From assembly GCA_963796195.1 (NCBI GenBank), contig CAWCKS010000011.1, positions 1 through 64,000 on the forward strand: a stretch of DNA of 64,000 nucleotides. The letters are read 5' to 3'. The position numbers and the translations under genes were made by a program. Source of the DNA: CAWCKS01 sp963796195 (GTDB lineage: Bacteria; Pseudomonadota; Alphaproteobacteria; Rhizobiales; Xanthobacteraceae). The first letter of the stretch is position 1, and each line of letters begins with the position of its first letter. The notes under the pieces are model-generated. The model saw nothing but the letters and a program-made list of their open reading frames with translations, searched no databases and had not been told where the DNA came from. This document shows positions 8,530 through 18,567 of the stretch, piece by piece.

Positions 8530-9561
8530 CAAGCCAGCGTTGCGATTGACGGCAGCAAGTTTAAGGCGGTCAACAATCGCGACAAGAACTTCACCCGGGC
8601 CAAGATGGACCGGCGCATGGCGCAGATCGAGGAGAGCGTCGCGCGCTATCTGCAGCAGCTCGACAGTGCCGACCGGCAGGAACCGTCCGAGGCGCTCAAA
8701 ACCAAGACGAGCCGTCTGCAAGAAAAGATCGTGAAGCTGAAGGAGCAGATGCAGCGTCTTGAGGTTATCAAGGTGCAAATGCTCGCTACTCCGGACCAGC
8801 AGATATCGCTGACCGATCCGGATGCCCGCTCGATGGCGACGAGCGGGCGCGGCTCCGGTGTTGTCGGCTACAACGTCCAGGTTGCGGTCGAAACCACCCA
8901 TCATCTGATCATCACCCATGAGGTGACCAACGTCGGGACCGACCGGTCGCAGCTCTCGTCCGTGGCCAAGGACGCCAAGGCGACGCTGGGAGCGGAGAAC
9001 CTCGACGCCGTCGCTGACCGCGGTTACTTCAATAGCGAAGAGATCCTGGCCTGCGAGAACGCGGGCATCACGGTCACGTTGCCTAAGCCAATGACCTCGA
9101 ACTCAAAAGCGGAGGGGCGCTTTGGCAAGCAGGACTTCCGCTATGTGGCCGAGGAGGATGTTTACATCTGTCCCGCTGGTGAAAGGCTGCCGTACCATTA
9201 CGCGACCGAAGAAAACGGCTTGGTCCTGCGACGCTACTGGACCAATGCCTGCCAGAGCTGCGCCATCAAGCACACCTGCACCACCGCAAAGGAGCGACGG
9301 ATCACCCGATGGGAGCATGAGGATGTACTCGAGGCGGTGCAGCGTCGGCTCGACGAGCATCCGCAGAAGATGCGTCAGCGCCGCGAGACGGTTGAGCACC
9401 CCTTTGGCACGATCAAGGCCCGGATGGGCGCGACCCACTTCCTGATGAAGACGCTGCCAAAGGTTGCCACCGAGATGGCGTTGCACGTGCTGGCCTACAA
9501 TCTGACGCGCGTCATGAACATCATGGGCACCAAACCGCTCGTGGCGACGATCAGGGCGTAG
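8530..9561 (+). mobile_element. IS1182-family transposase, 5'-truncated
   Basis: From ASVAIDGSKFKAVNNRDKNF onward this is the catalytic and C-terminal part of an IS1182-family DDE transposase. It contains AVADRGYFNSEEI, the CPAGE and C-x2-C-x5-C cysteine cluster, and the late ETVEHPFGTIKARMG acidic segment. The normal protein has roughly 100 further N-terminal residues, which are missing. The frame stays open from 8341 to 9561, so a 406-residue product could be made, but it should be inactive. The 3' flank to about 9725 (ending TTTTTGCACAACCAAGACC) may be the right end of the element. Confidence 0.8.
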
Positions 9562-9856
9562 TCGCCGCCGACATACGTCCATCGGCTGTTGCAGAACCGC
9601 CCAGGACGACTGAAATCCCGATCGGAGCCTTCCAGATAGAAAACCCACCAAACGACGAAAAATGACCACGCACCACGACGTCGAGGCGTCACCGCCAGCG
9701 CCAGCGCGTTTTTGCACAACCAAGACCATAGGCTGTCGCTTGGCGGACGCTGAGGGAAGCAATCCCGAACCCGCTGAATGCGCAGTTGAATGTGGTTGAG
9801 GGTCTCAACAAGGCCTATAATTTGTAATACCCGCGACCGCCTGAAAGGAAATTACT

Positions 9857-10165
9857 ATGAAAACATATGTCGCCAGCATTGGCGGGAAAGCGGTACTGGC
9901 ATTTCGCGCTGAGGATGACGATGAAGCGCGCGCGGCGATCGACGACCAAGGAGGCGGCATGCGATCTGACCTGAGGGCGCTCGTTGGTGAGGACGGAAAG
10001 CCGCTATGGGACGGAAAGTCTGCCATTCAGGCGCAAGAGGCGACGGCGGCACAACATGCCGAATGGGAGCAGTCTCGCGACCAAGCAATCAGCGACGAGG
10101 AAATTGACTTGGATGCTGGCGACGATCCCGATGAGTGGAGCGTCTATTTAACGAGCATTCCTTAA
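9857..10165 (+). CDS. Hypothetical acidic protein, 102 aa
   Basis: I do not recognise a named family. The start ATG has a good ribosome site (GAAAGGAAAT) 5-8 bases upstream, and the codon bias is that of a real gene. The N-terminal MKTYVASIGGKAVLAFRAED is followed by a strongly acidic sequence, with DLDAGDDPDEWSVYL near the end. There is no membrane segment or signal peptide. Charge and size would suit a nucleic-acid mimic, an antitoxin or a small adaptor, but nothing specific supports one of these. It lies in the accessory stretch after the IS1182 remnant. Confidence 0.6.
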   Translation: MKTYVASIGGKAVLAFRAEDDDEARAAIDDQGGGMRSDLRALVGEDGKPLWDGKSAIQAQEATAAQHAEWEQSRDQAISDEEIDLDAGDDPDEWSVYLTSIP

Positions 10166-10688
10166 ACGAAGTAATTTCCACGTAACGACTGGCGTTGGGC
10201 GATTACAAGCCAGCACAACAAACCTGATCGGCCCTCACCGAATGGTCCGATTGGAATGTTAGTTTAGAGCTTGCGTTCGCACGGCGCTGGCCAGACGATG
10301 GCCTCGGGTGCCGGCGCTCGCCAGGTTCCCCCAAGCTAGGAAACTTCAAGAACCGCCTGATCAAGATCGTCTGCGGCCGGCGTCGCACGACCAGCCGGCA
10401 CTGCTAAGCACCAGAAAAGTCTTTGGGTGTATGTGGCTGGCCATTGTCTTGCCAGCTCCCCAATTGAGCCAGCTGCTTCGGACCTTCTGGGTTCGCTCCG
10501 CTTAGCGGCAAGCTCATATCTCCTTGGGTTGAAAGCCTCGAGAGAGAGAGAGCGGGGCTGCGCTCGTTGCACCATGCGTACAATCTGATCAGGACCACGC
10601 TCCGCCATCAAGCAATTTTTGATATGGTGTGATGGAGAAATACGTCCTGACCCCCGGTCCTTCTAAATCGCAATAGAGCTGAAAAGCC
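10166..10688. other. 523-bp region without a recognisable gene
   Basis: Several short frames overlap but none has a ribosome site or family resemblance. A short GA tract lies near 10539-10552. The segment probably contains the promoter of the LOG-family gene at 10689, but no clear -35/-10 pair or TTGA-N6-TCAA box was seen. Confidence 0.4.
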
Positions 10689-11648
10689 ATGAATAGGAAG
10701 CAAGAGATTCCAGCGCCTGCTCATCCCCTAAAGAGGCACGAGGCTCTCCCTTGGCAACAACCGAAGGCAACTGAGGAAGATCCCAAAGCCCTGGAGCGTG
10801 TGCAGGCGATTTTGAACAGCCCCAGCTATCGTCGTGCTGATAGTGACATTGACTTTCTCGCGCGAGATGGCCTGCGTGGGGTTCGCCTCCAAATCGACTA
10901 TCTCAAGCCAGAGATCCTCCTTGAGGAGCACAATATTCATCAAACAATCGTGGTCTTTGGGAGCACGCGCATTTGCGAGCCGACCGCCGCACTTCGCAAG
11001 GTGGAGACGCTGCGCGCGTCGTCGACAGCCGATCCAAGCAATTTAGAACTGAGGCATCGCCTAGCAATAGCGGAGCGTGTCCATGCCAAGAGTCATTATT
11101 ACGATGTAGCCCGCGAATTCGGAGGACTCGTGGGTAGCGCCAATCATGTGGAGCGCAAACACCACACGGTCATTGTAACCGGCGGGGGGCCGGGTTTGAT
11201 GGAGGCCGCCAACCGCGGAACCTTCGATGTCGAAGCCAAGTCCGTCGGATTGAACATCAGCCTGCCTCATGAGCAATATCCGAACCCCTACGTCACGCCC
11301 GAACTCTGCTTCAGCTTTCATTATTTTGCCCTGCGCAAGCTGCATTTTCTTCTGCGGGCCAAGGCGCTAGTCGCGTTTCCGGGTGGCTACGGCACATTCG
11401 ACGAACTGTTCGAGGTTTTGACGCTGGTGCAGACCCGCAAAATAAAGCCAATTCCCATCGTATTGGTGGGCGAGGCCTATTGGCGCCGCGCAGTCGACAT
11501 AGATTTCCTCGTCGATGAAGGTGTCATCGATCCGGAGGATCGGGATCTATTCTGGTTTGCCGAAACGGCACAGGAGATCTGGGATGGTATCTTGCACTGG
11601 CACGATGCTGCCGGCGAGGCGTTGGATGCGGCAACGAGAGATTTCTGA
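10689..11648 (+). CDS. LOG-family Rossmann-fold protein (TIGR00730-like nucleotide 5'-monophosphate phosphoribohydrolase)
   Basis: This 319-residue protein carries both hallmarks of the LOG family: GGGPGLMEAANRG at 165-177 and PGGYGTFDELFE at 231-242. Members hydrolyse the N-glycosidic bond of nucleoside 5'-monophosphates, producing cytokinins in plant-associated organisms. Many bacterial ones act as general nucleotide hydrolases and were formerly mislabelled lysine decarboxylases. It is longer than the ~190-residue minimal LOG enzyme because of an N-terminal extension of about 80 residues, as in the type II class. The MBL-fold gene starts ~70 bp downstream, so the two are probably one transcript linked to nucleotide or RNA turnover. 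Confidence 0.88.
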   Translation: MNRKQEIPAPAHPLKRHEALPWQQPKATEEDPKALERVQAILNSPSYRRADSDIDFLARDGLRGVRLQIDYLKPEILLEEHNIHQTIVVFGSTRICEPTAALRKVETLRASSTADPSNLELRHRLAIAERVHAKSHYYDVAREFGGLVGSANHVERKHHTVIVTGGGPGLMEAANRGTFDVEAKSVGLNISLPHEQYPNPYVTPELCFSFHYFALRKLHFLLRAKALVAFPGGYGTFDELFEVLTLVQTRKIKPIPIVLVGEAYWRRAVDIDFLVDEGVIDPEDRDLFWFAETAQEIWDGILHWHDAAGEALDAATRDF

Positions 11649-11717
11649 ATTGCAAAACTGTTGCAGTCGCCCGTGCAAAATCCCTTTCTTGGATTTTCGA
11701 ATACACAGGAGAGTACA

Positions 11718-13106
11718 TTGAAATTGTCCTTCCATGGTGCCGATCGCAGCGTCACTGGCTCCTGCCATTTGATCGAATGTTCGGGGAAGCGGATCTTGAT
11801 CGACTGCGGGCTCCATCAAGGCAGCCGCGAACTAGATGAAGAAAATGCCGTACCATTCGGCTTTGATGCCTCCCACATCGACTACGTGTTGCTGACCCAT
11901 GCACACTTGGATCATTGTGGGCGTCTGCCGTTGTTGGCCAAAAGAGGATTCCGGGGCGAGATTATTACAACATCAGCCTCGCGTGAGTTGGCGCGACTGG
12001 TCATGCTGGATGCGGCTCATCTGCATGAAGAAGACGCGCGCCACCGTGCCCGTAAGGGTGGACACGACAATTCAAGCCAGGCCACAAGCCAGCCGCTCTA
12101 TTCGATCCTCGACGCGATGAACTGCCTGGACTATTTCGGACGGACAGCGATCTACGACCAGGCCTTTGAGGTCGCCCCTGGGGTGCGCGCTACCTTCATC
12201 GATGCTGGCCACATCCTGGGCTCAGCCAGCATTTTCCTAGAGCTTGAGGAACAGGGCTATTCGACCAACGCGCTGTTCTCGGGCGACCTGGGCAACGCCG
12301 GCCGCCCCTTGCTGCGTGGCCCTTCAAAGCCGCCACACGCCGAAAACGTCGTGATGGAAACCACATACGGCGACCGGTTGCACAAGCCATTGGGTCCATC
12401 GATCGAGGAGTTTTATGGGGCGATAACTGAAACATTCAAACGCGAGGGAAACGTTGTCATCCCGACCTTCGCTTTGGAGCGTGCACAGGAACTGCTCTAC
12501 TTCTTGAGTCAGGGCATTGCTCAAGGCCGGCTCACGAAGTCGATGCCAGTGTATCTGGACTCACCGATGGCGATTTCAGCCACCGAGATCTTTCGGCGCC
12601 ACCAGGAGTGCTTCGAGCCGGCAGCCGCGAAGTTGTTTCAAGAGGGACACGACCCTCTTGATTTACCAGGATTGCATTTCACGCGAGAGACCGCCGAGTC
12701 CATTGCGATAAATAGCATCCCTAGCGGAGCCATCATCATGGCCGGCGCAGGCATGTGCACCGGTGGTCGCATTCGTCATCACCTGCAACATAATCTCGAT
12801 CGCGAGGAGTCGAGCATCGTGTTCGTCGGCTACGCAGCCAATGGCACTCTCGCGCGCCGTATTATCGACGGCGCCAAACAGGTGAATATTTTTGGCGAGA
12901 ATATTTCGGTCAAAGCTCGAATTTACACTATCAATGGCTTCTCAGCCCATGCCGATGAGGCGGAGCTGTTGACTTGGCAAAAGCAGACCGGCGCGAAACG
13001 TACCTTCCTTGTTCACGGCGAAGAAGACACCATGAGGCAGTTCGCAGCTAATCTTGTCGATACTCGTGTCGAAATGCCGGAGTCGGATCAAGTATTTGAG
13101 TTGTGA
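11718..13106 (+). CDS. MBL-fold metallo-hydrolase with beta-CASP and RMMBL domains (RNase J/CPSF73-like)
   Basis: This 462-residue protein has the metal motif HAHLDH at residues 61-66, the later HILGSAS histidine, and a beta-CASP domain. The C-terminal RMMBL-type motifs are GAGMCTGGR and GFSAHAD. Relatives are RNA endo/exonucleases of the YbcI/CPSF type. The start is decided by a ribosome site: AGGAG at 11707-11711 precedes a TTG at 11718 by 6 bases. A second TTG at 11661 lacks one and would add 19 unconserved residues. The upstream LOG-family gene is probably co-transcribed. Such beta-CASP proteins recur in low-oxygen and stress islands of proteobacteria, though their RNA targets are not known. 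Confidence 0.88.
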   Translation: MKLSFHGADRSVTGSCHLIECSGKRILIDCGLHQGSRELDEENAVPFGFDASHIDYVLLTHAHLDHCGRLPLLAKRGFRGEIITTSASRELARLVMLDAAHLHEEDARHRARKGGHDNSSQATSQPLYSILDAMNCLDYFGRTAIYDQAFEVAPGVRATFIDAGHILGSASIFLELEEQGYSTNALFSGDLGNAGRPLLRGPSKPPHAENVVMETTYGDRLHKPLGPSIEEFYGAITETFKREGNVVIPTFALERAQELLYFLSQGIAQGRLTKSMPVYLDSPMAISATEIFRRHQECFEPAAAKLFQEGHDPLDLPGLHFTRETAESIAINSIPSGAIIMAGAGMCTGGRIRHHLQHNLDREESSIVFVGYAANGTLARRIIDGAKQVNIFGENISVKARIYTINGFSAHADEAELLTWQKQTGAKRTFLVHGEEDTMRQFAANLVDTRVEMPESDQVFEL

Positions 13107-13582
13107 CTTGGCACTGCAACGATGCTCGTGCCGAGCGCAGCTTTTTGTCGCGCTTTCGCGGTGGCGCTTATCGATCGGCCGCTGCTTTGTTTTCGCGATA
13201 AACCTGCACGCCGCTTCGGCAGACGACATGAACGCTCGGCTTGCGGGCCTCAGTTTCTTCAAAGGGCGTCGGAATCGGTTCGCGCGACCGGCCGGGCGGC
13301 CTGGATAGAGCGCAGCGCCGGGCAGAAAGTCGGCAAAGAAATCGTTCCACTTGGCGGGCGCGTTCGGTGTCCAGTTCCAGACTCCCAACTGCCGGGAACC
13401 GCCTCAATCGCGCGTTCATCTTCGATGATAGAAACGATGCTGCCGCGAAAAGCTCACAGCAGATAAAATTAAAACAACTCGCGCCAGTGCCAAGACCGCA
13501 TTGATCCATGTCAGCGCTAGCGAGCCCGCGAGAGTTTTAAGGTTTTCAGCTTGGTCCGGCTGAGGCGTCGGTGGAGCACTCA
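13107..13582. other. 476-bp region without a recognisable gene
   Basis: Overlapping short frames on both strands lack ribosome sites and family motifs. A GGCCGGGCGGCC-like GC-rich palindromic stretch occurs near 13290-13301. The segment probably holds the promoter of the GT4 gene. Confidence 0.35.
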
Positions 13583-14698
13583 ATGAGAATCGCACAGATC
13601 GCCCCTCTTATTGAAAGCGTGCCGCCGCGGTTCTATGGCGGCACAGAGCGGGTGGTCTCTTATCTCACGGAAGAACTCGTCCGCTTGGGCCATGACGTGA
13701 CCCTGTTCGCGAGTGGTGATTCCGTAACATCTGCGCGACTTGTCAGTTGCGCGACGACGGCGCTGCGGCTCGATCCGAACGTGCGTGACCCGATTCCCTA
13801 TTACATGCTGATGCTGGACCGGGTACGCGAATGTGCTGATGATTTCGACATCCTGCACTTTCACATCGACCAGTTCCACTTTCCACTGTTTCGGCCGCTG
13901 GCCGGCCGCACTCTGACGACGCTGCACGGGCGGCAGGATCTGCCGGATCTGAGGCCGCTTTATTTCGGCTTCAATGAAATGCCGCTGGTTTCGATCTCCG
14001 ACAGTCAGCGCAGGCCGATCCCTAACGCGAATTTCGTCGCTACCGTCTACCATGGGCTGCCGCTCGATCTACACCAGCCGACGTTCAATCCGCGCGGCGG
14101 CTATCTGGCCGTTCTCGGACGCATCTCACCGGAGAAGGGTGTCGATCGCGCGATCAGGGTGGCGCAGACGCTTGGCATCCCGCTCAGAATCGCCGCTAAA
14201 GTGGATCGGGTGGACGAAGCCTATTTCCGCGAGCAGATCGCCCCTTTGCTCAAAGATCCTGGCGTGCAGTTCATCGACGAAATCAATGAGCAGGAGAAGA
14301 CTGACTTCCTCGGCCAAGCCTTGGCTCTGATGTTCCTGATCGACTGGCCCGAACCGTTCGGGCTGACCATGATTGAGGCAATGGCCTGCGGCACGCCGGT
14401 GCTGGCGTTGCGCCACGGCTCGGTCGAGGAAGTGGTGGAAAACGGCTTGACCGGCCGTATCGTTGACAGCGTCGAAGAGGCGACCGTCACCCTGCCGCAG
14501 GTCATGGCGCTGGATCGCCGTGCGGTGCGCCGGCGCTTTGAAGAGCGGTTCACTGCCACGCGCATGGCGAACGATTATGTGCGGGTGTACAATTCACTCC
14601 TCGCGCGGACGAATGTAAAACTGGCCCCGAACCAAGCCGAGCCTCTGCAGACGACTGCTGCGGAGTTTGCCAACGAGCGGAGTGAGTCGGTCCATTGA
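13583..14698 (+). CDS. Glycosyltransferase family 4 protein
   Basis: This 371-residue GT-B glycosyltransferase transfers a sugar from a nucleotide donor to an unknown acceptor. It begins MRIAQIAPLIESVPPRFYGG, typical of GT4 enzymes. The donor-binding signature EPFGLTMIEAMACGTPV gives the E-x7-E motif, and GRISPEKGVDRAI marks the hinge. The frame is open to a GTG at 13571, but the ATG at 13583 is preferred because GGTGGAG precedes it and the family begins with this sequence. No membrane segment is seen. The neighbouring leftward GH65 and beta-phosphoglucomutase genes suggest a role in making a disaccharide or glucan that those enzymes later degrade. Confidence 0.88.
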   Translation: MRIAQIAPLIESVPPRFYGGTERVVSYLTEELVRLGHDVTLFASGDSVTSARLVSCATTALRLDPNVRDPIPYYMLMLDRVRECADDFDILHFHIDQFHFPLFRPLAGRTLTTLHGRQDLPDLRPLYFGFNEMPLVSISDSQRRPIPNANFVATVYHGLPLDLHQPTFNPRGGYLAVLGRISPEKGVDRAIRVAQTLGIPLRIAAKVDRVDEAYFREQIAPLLKDPGVQFIDEINEQEKTDFLGQALALMFLIDWPEPFGLTMIEAMACGTPVLALRHGSVEEVVENGLTGRIVDSVEEATVTLPQVMALDRRAVRRRFEERFTATRMANDYVRVYNSLLARTNVKLAPNQAEPLQTTAAEFANERSESVH

Positions 14699-14758
14699 TA
14701 ATTTCGGCGCCGCGGACCAAAACAGATGCGCCTGCTGACGTCGCCGAGAAAAAGCGGG

Positions 14759-15520
14759 CTAGTTGTTTTCTTCTACATGCACCTCCTGCAAGATTTTGAT
14801 GACGACATCGGCGCCGTATTGACGTAACGCCCCAGGTTGCTGGCCGTGATCGATGCCGACCACGCATCCGAAGCCGCCCCGTTTGCCGGCTTCGACCCCA
14901 GCCAACGCATCTTCGAAAAGGATTACACGCGACGGCTGAACGTTGAGGCGGCGTGCGGCCTCGAGAAACAGGGCCGGATCCGGCTTGCCCGGCAGCCTGA
15001 GCAATTCCGCGTCGAGCCCGTCGACGCAGACATCGAAATGATGCTCTAGGCCCGCAGCGTGCAGAATGGCACTGGTGTTCTTGCTCGATGAGCCCACGGC
15101 CGTCCTGATGCCCACTTCCCGGAGCTTCTTCAGAAGCGCTTCAGCGCCCGCTGCCGGATCAATTCCTTTTTGGAGCGCTTGCAGAAACAGCCGCGTCTTG
15201 CGCTCACCGAGTGCATGCACTGTATTCGCGTCGTCAGCGTCATGCTCCGATCCTTCGGGCAGGTTTATGCCGCGAGCGGCGAGAAAGCTTCGAATGCCGT
15301 CGTTGCGCGGTCGCCCATCGACATAGTCGAGGTAATCGGCTTGGATATCGAATGGCTGAAAGGTCAGACCATGCCGTTGCGCCCACCTCTCGAGGAACGT
15401 ATCAAAAACCGCTTTCCAAGCAGTCGCGTGGACGCTCGCCGTGTCGGTCAGCACGCCGTCGAGATCGAAGATCGCGGCGTCGAAGTCACGCCGGCTTATC
15501 TTGACTGATTCAATGAGCAT
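14759..15520 (-). CDS. pgmB: Beta-phosphoglucomutase family hydrolase (HAD superfamily)
   Basis: This 253-residue HAD protein interconverts beta-glucose-1-phosphate and glucose-6-phosphate, if it follows its closest relatives. HAD motif I is FDLDGVLTDT near the N-terminus, motif II is SSSKN, motif III the Lys in GKPDP, and motif IV FEDALAGVEAG. The cap insertion (YVDGRPRNDGIRSFL) is characteristic of beta-PGM. It lies downstream of a universal stress protein and a GH65 phosphorylase on the same strand. That pairs it with an enzyme that makes its substrate. A homologous domain is fused to a second GH65 enzyme at 36028-39285. Confidence 0.88.
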   Translation of the reverse strand: MLIESVKISRRDFDAAIFDLDGVLTDTASVHATAWKAVFDTFLERWAQRHGLTFQPFDIQADYLDYVDGRPRNDGIRSFLAARGINLPEGSEHDADDANTVHALGERKTRLFLQALQKGIDPAAGAEALLKKLREVGIRTAVGSSSKNTSAILHAAGLEHHFDVCVDGLDAELLRLPGKPDPALFLEAARRLNVQPSRVILFEDALAGVEAGKRGGFGCVVGIDHGQQPGALRQYGADVVIKILQEVHVEENN

Positions 15521-15574
15521 CTCTTCTCGCGCGGTGGCGCTCCAATTCCATAGGGTGCTAGACGCGTTACGATT

Positions 15575-16393
15575 TCAGGTGCGCACCACCATTGTGGGAC
15601 ATTGCGCCTCGCGCAGAATGCCCTTCATGGTCGCCGCGCGAGGAGCTTCCCATATTCCTCTCCAGGCGAGGACGATGAGGTCCGTGGATTGCGTTTCGGA
15701 CAAGCGCAGGATTTCCGTGGCGATATCGCCATGAGCGAGGATTATCCGCACGTGCTGGTGGCCGAGCGGGCAAACGCATGCGAGACGGTTTAAAAACTCG
15801 GTGGTCCAGGCCGGCCATTCGTGCTGCGGTTGATCGACATAACGTGGTGAGGTGAAAGAGCCAGGCTCCGCCGGAGCGGCGCTGCTGTCCGTTACGTGGA
15901 CCACCAGCAGTTCGGCGCGACCACGTTCGGCAAGCTCTGCCGCGGGTTGCAGTGCGGCGCTGGTGGAGGGTGTCCCGTCGTGCGGCACTAAGACATGTTG
16001 AAGATGCCAGGGTGCTACACCGCGCTCAGGCGGAACGAGGACCACTGGACAACGAGCATCGTGCAGCACTTTCATCGCCGTGCGGCCCAGCATCTTCCCC
16101 CGCTCGGCGCCACTGTGCTTGCACATGACGATCGCTCGCGGCCTAATCTCCTCCGCGGCCTGCAGAATTTCCACTGGCGGCGCTCCAACGCGGGCGTCGA
16201 TGGTAAAGCCATCGAGCAGCGAAGCCTCGCGTCCGAGTCGACTGCGCAGCTCGTCTCCTGCCAGCTCATGGTAGCCGACGTACAAAATGTGGAGGGCCGC
16301 TCGCTCGATCTCGCCGAGGACCTTTGCCACCGGCAGCGCCGCTAGCGCTTGCTTCGAGCCGTCGAGCGGGAGGAGGATGATCGGTTTGCTCAT
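15575..16393 (-). CDS. Universal stress protein, two tandem USP domains
   Basis: This 272-residue cytoplasmic protein has two USP domains, beginning KPIILLPLDGSKQALAA and LQHVLVPHDGTPSTSAA. The G-x2-G-x9-G(S/T) ATP motif is incomplete in both copies, so nucleotide binding is uncertain. The start at 16393 (MSKPIIL) is chosen because it begins the first beta-strand. It overlaps the GH65 stop by four bases (ATGA), so the two genes are translationally coupled. USPs of this tandem class are typical members of low-oxygen regulons in proteobacteria. Here it sits between GH65 and beta-PGM. Confidence 0.9.
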   Translation of the reverse strand: MSKPIILLPLDGSKQALAALPVAKVLGEIERAALHILYVGYHELAGDELRSRLGREASLLDGFTIDARVGAPPVEILQAAEEIRPRAIVMCKHSGAERGKMLGRTAMKVLHDARCPVVLVPPERGVAPWHLQHVLVPHDGTPSTSAALQPAAELAERGRAELLVVHVTDSSAAPAEPGSFTSPRYVDQPQHEWPAWTTEFLNRLACVCPLGHQHVRIILAHGDIATEILRLSETQSTDLIVLAWRGIWEAPRAATMKGILREAQCPTMVVRT

Positions 16394-18567
16394 GAATCCT
16401 CCACTGCTTTCCGGCGCTCCGCACCTCCCGAAAGCGTGAGTTCGTGCCATTGGCCCCGCCACTGAAAGCGCATCGACAGGCTGCGCCAGCTTGGCGGCAG
16501 GTTCGCGTGGTGCTCAGGCTTCTCTCCGCAGAAGCGCAAGCCAGCAAAGCCGAGCACTGCGGCTTGCCATAGTCCGCCGAGGGCTCCGGCGTGAATACCG
16601 CCGACCGCGTTCCCCATGTTGTCCGTTAAGTCGATCTCGGCCGCTTGCCGGAAATAACGCTCCGCCAGCGCGGTGTCGCCAAGGCGCGCCGCCACGAGTG
16701 CATGAATTGCCGGGCTCAGCGAGCTTCCATGTCCGCAACGTGGCTCGTAATACTCAAAATTGGCCTTGCGGACCTCCGGAGGCAAGCGCTCCCAGAGGAG
16801 ATGTACCAGCATCACCACATCCGGCTGCTTGATGATCTTGGACCGCTGAATGCGCTCGCGACCGAGCAGCACGTCCATCGGTGCCGTTCGCGGCACGAAC
16901 GCGGCAAGCTCGATGTCTTCCAAGCCGAAATAACCGTGGAACTGCTCGAACAGGCCGGTCTGCTCGTCGAACCCCGTATAGAAATCGCGAGCCACTTGCT
17001 GCCATCGGTGCGGCTCCTCCGGCTCGATTGCGAGCCGGAGCGAAAGCGCCTGCCACGGCTCCGGCCAGCGTTCAGCAACTAAATTCGCAGTCTCTGCCGC
17101 GACCTCCAGGTTCCACTGTGCCATGCCATTTGTGTACGCGTTGTCATCGACCGTCTCGTGGTATTCGTCGGGCCCGATGACTCCACGAATATGGTACCGG
17201 CCATCTTCTTCGCGTTCGGCGCGATTTGCCCAAAAGCGCGCTGTCTCGATTAGAATTTCTGCGCCCGCCTCTAGAAGAAAGCGCTCGTCGCCGGTGGCCC
17301 GCCAATAGCTCCACACGCCGAAGGCTACGTCGGCGCTGATGTGTTGCTCCTGCTCTCCCGTGAGGATTCGTACGATCTGACCGTCGGGAGCGACCACAAA
17401 CGGGGGCGTTACATCCTCGCCGCTATCGGCCGACTCCCAGGCGTAGAAGGCGCCCCGATACCCAAGCCGAGCGGCTTTAGCGCGTGCCGCAACAAGCGTG
17501 TGGTAGCGGTACATGACGAGAGCGCGCGCTGCCTCCGGATAAGTCAGTATGAAAAACGGCAGCATAAAAATGTCGGTGTCCCAGAACACATGCCCCTTGT
17601 AAGCGGTTCCGCTCAACCCTCGGGCGCCAATTGACACGCGATCGTCTTGCGGGTTCACCGCACTCAACAAATGATAAATGGCAAAGCGCAGCGCGCGCTG
17701 CGCCGTAGGATCGTCCTCGATCTGAAGGTCAGATGCCTGCCATCTTGTCTGCCAGGAATTACTGTGCTCGGCGATCACTACTCCCACATTGTCGATCGCC
17801 CGCTCGACATGCTTGCCCGCCGTCTCACGCGGCTCGCGCGTATCCCTCGAAGTGTGCAAAGCGACGATCCGATCGAGCCGGTATGTTTCGCCTAAGCTGA
17901 GTTCGAGGCTTTGCCGGCCCTCCACCAGTTCCGTTGAGGGCGTCCAGCGCTCGGCGTGATCCGTGATGCGGCGCGCGACCGCCATAGCGACTATCGTACC
18001 GCTACCCGTGACCTGGACTACGGGACCGGTCAGTGTGGCATCGATAGACAGCCTGCCGCTGAAGTTTTCGGGCGTGATCGTCACACATTGAACCAGGAGG
18101 TGGCAATCTGCCAAGGAGACGAGGCGTAGTGCTCGTAGCTGCGTGATCCGGCCGGCTTCGTCCTGATGTCGCCACTCCCTCCAGAGAATGCCTTGCCGCA
18201 TATCGAGGATGCGTCGGTGCTCCAGGTTATATCCCCGGTCGAGCCGAAGCGGCTCGCCATCGATTGTCATGGACAGACGAGTCCAGTCAGCAGTAGGCGC
18301 AAGCTCCGGAACAGACCCGGGTTTTGAATCGAACACTCCCGCCACGAAAGTCGCAGGTGCGGAGAGCGCGCTGCCCTCGGCAAGCGAGCCGCGCGATCCG
18401 GCATAGCCGTTCCCGATCGCGAACAACGATTCCACTTCATGCTCGCGTGCCAACGTGAATCCTTCCTCGACAAGGATCCATCCAGGATCGCCGGTGGGCA
18501 CCGCGGGCAATTGCGCCAAATGCAGGCTAGCTTGGCGAGCAAGCAGTTGAGGAAGAGGATCGACCAT
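16390..18567 (-). CDS. Glycoside hydrolase family 65 disaccharide phosphorylase (trehalose/kojibiose phosphorylase-like)
   Basis: This 725-residue GH65 enzyme phosphorolyses an alpha-linked glucose disaccharide, inverting it to beta-glucose-1-phosphate plus a sugar. Family marks are the N-terminal beta-sandwich entry SLFAIGNGYAGSRG, then RGLSGTAYKGHVFWDTD, and the catalytic acid in GPDEYHETVDDNAYTN at Glu468. Length is within the family range of about 750-800. Substrate (trehalose, kojibiose, maltose or other) cannot be read from motifs. It is the first gene of a leftward GH65-USP-beta-PGM operon, which gives a direct route from disaccharide to glucose-6-phosphate without spending ATP on that half. 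Confidence 0.9.
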   Translation of the reverse strand: MVDPLPQLLARQASLHLAQLPAVPTGDPGWILVEEGFTLAREHEVESLFAIGNGYAGSRGSLAEGSALSAPATFVAGVFDSKPGSVPELAPTADWTRLSMTIDGEPLRLDRGYNLEHRRILDMRQGILWREWRHQDEAGRITQLRALRLVSLADCHLLVQCVTITPENFSGRLSIDATLTGPVVQVTGSGTIVAMAVARRITDHAERWTPSTELVEGRQSLELSLGETYRLDRIVALHTSRDTREPRETAGKHVERAIDNVGVVIAEHSNSWQTRWQASDLQIEDDPTAQRALRFAIYHLLSAVNPQDDRVSIGARGLSGTAYKGHVFWDTDIFMLPFFILTYPEAARALVMYRYHTLVAARAKAARLGYRGAFYAWESADSGEDVTPPFVVAPDGQIVRILTGEQEQHISADVAFGVWSYWRATGDERFLLEAGAEILIETARFWANRAEREEDGRYHIRGVIGPDEYHETVDDNAYTNGMAQWNLEVAAETANLVAERWPEPWQALSLRLAIEPEEPHRWQQVARDFYTGFDEQTGLFEQFHGYFGLEDIELAAFVPRTAPMDVLLGRERIQRSKIIKQPDVVMLVHLLWERLPPEVRKANFEYYEPRCGHGSSLSPAIHALVAARLGDTALAERYFRQAAEIDLTDNMGNAVGGIHAGALGGLWQAAVLGFAGLRFCGEKPEHHANLPPSWRSLSMRFQWRGQWHELTLSGGAERRKAVEDS

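Noticed and set aside
11661..11717. N-terminal extension of the MBL-fold protein
   Set aside because: It begins with TTG without a ribosome site, while the TTG at 11718 has AGGAG and begins the conserved fold.
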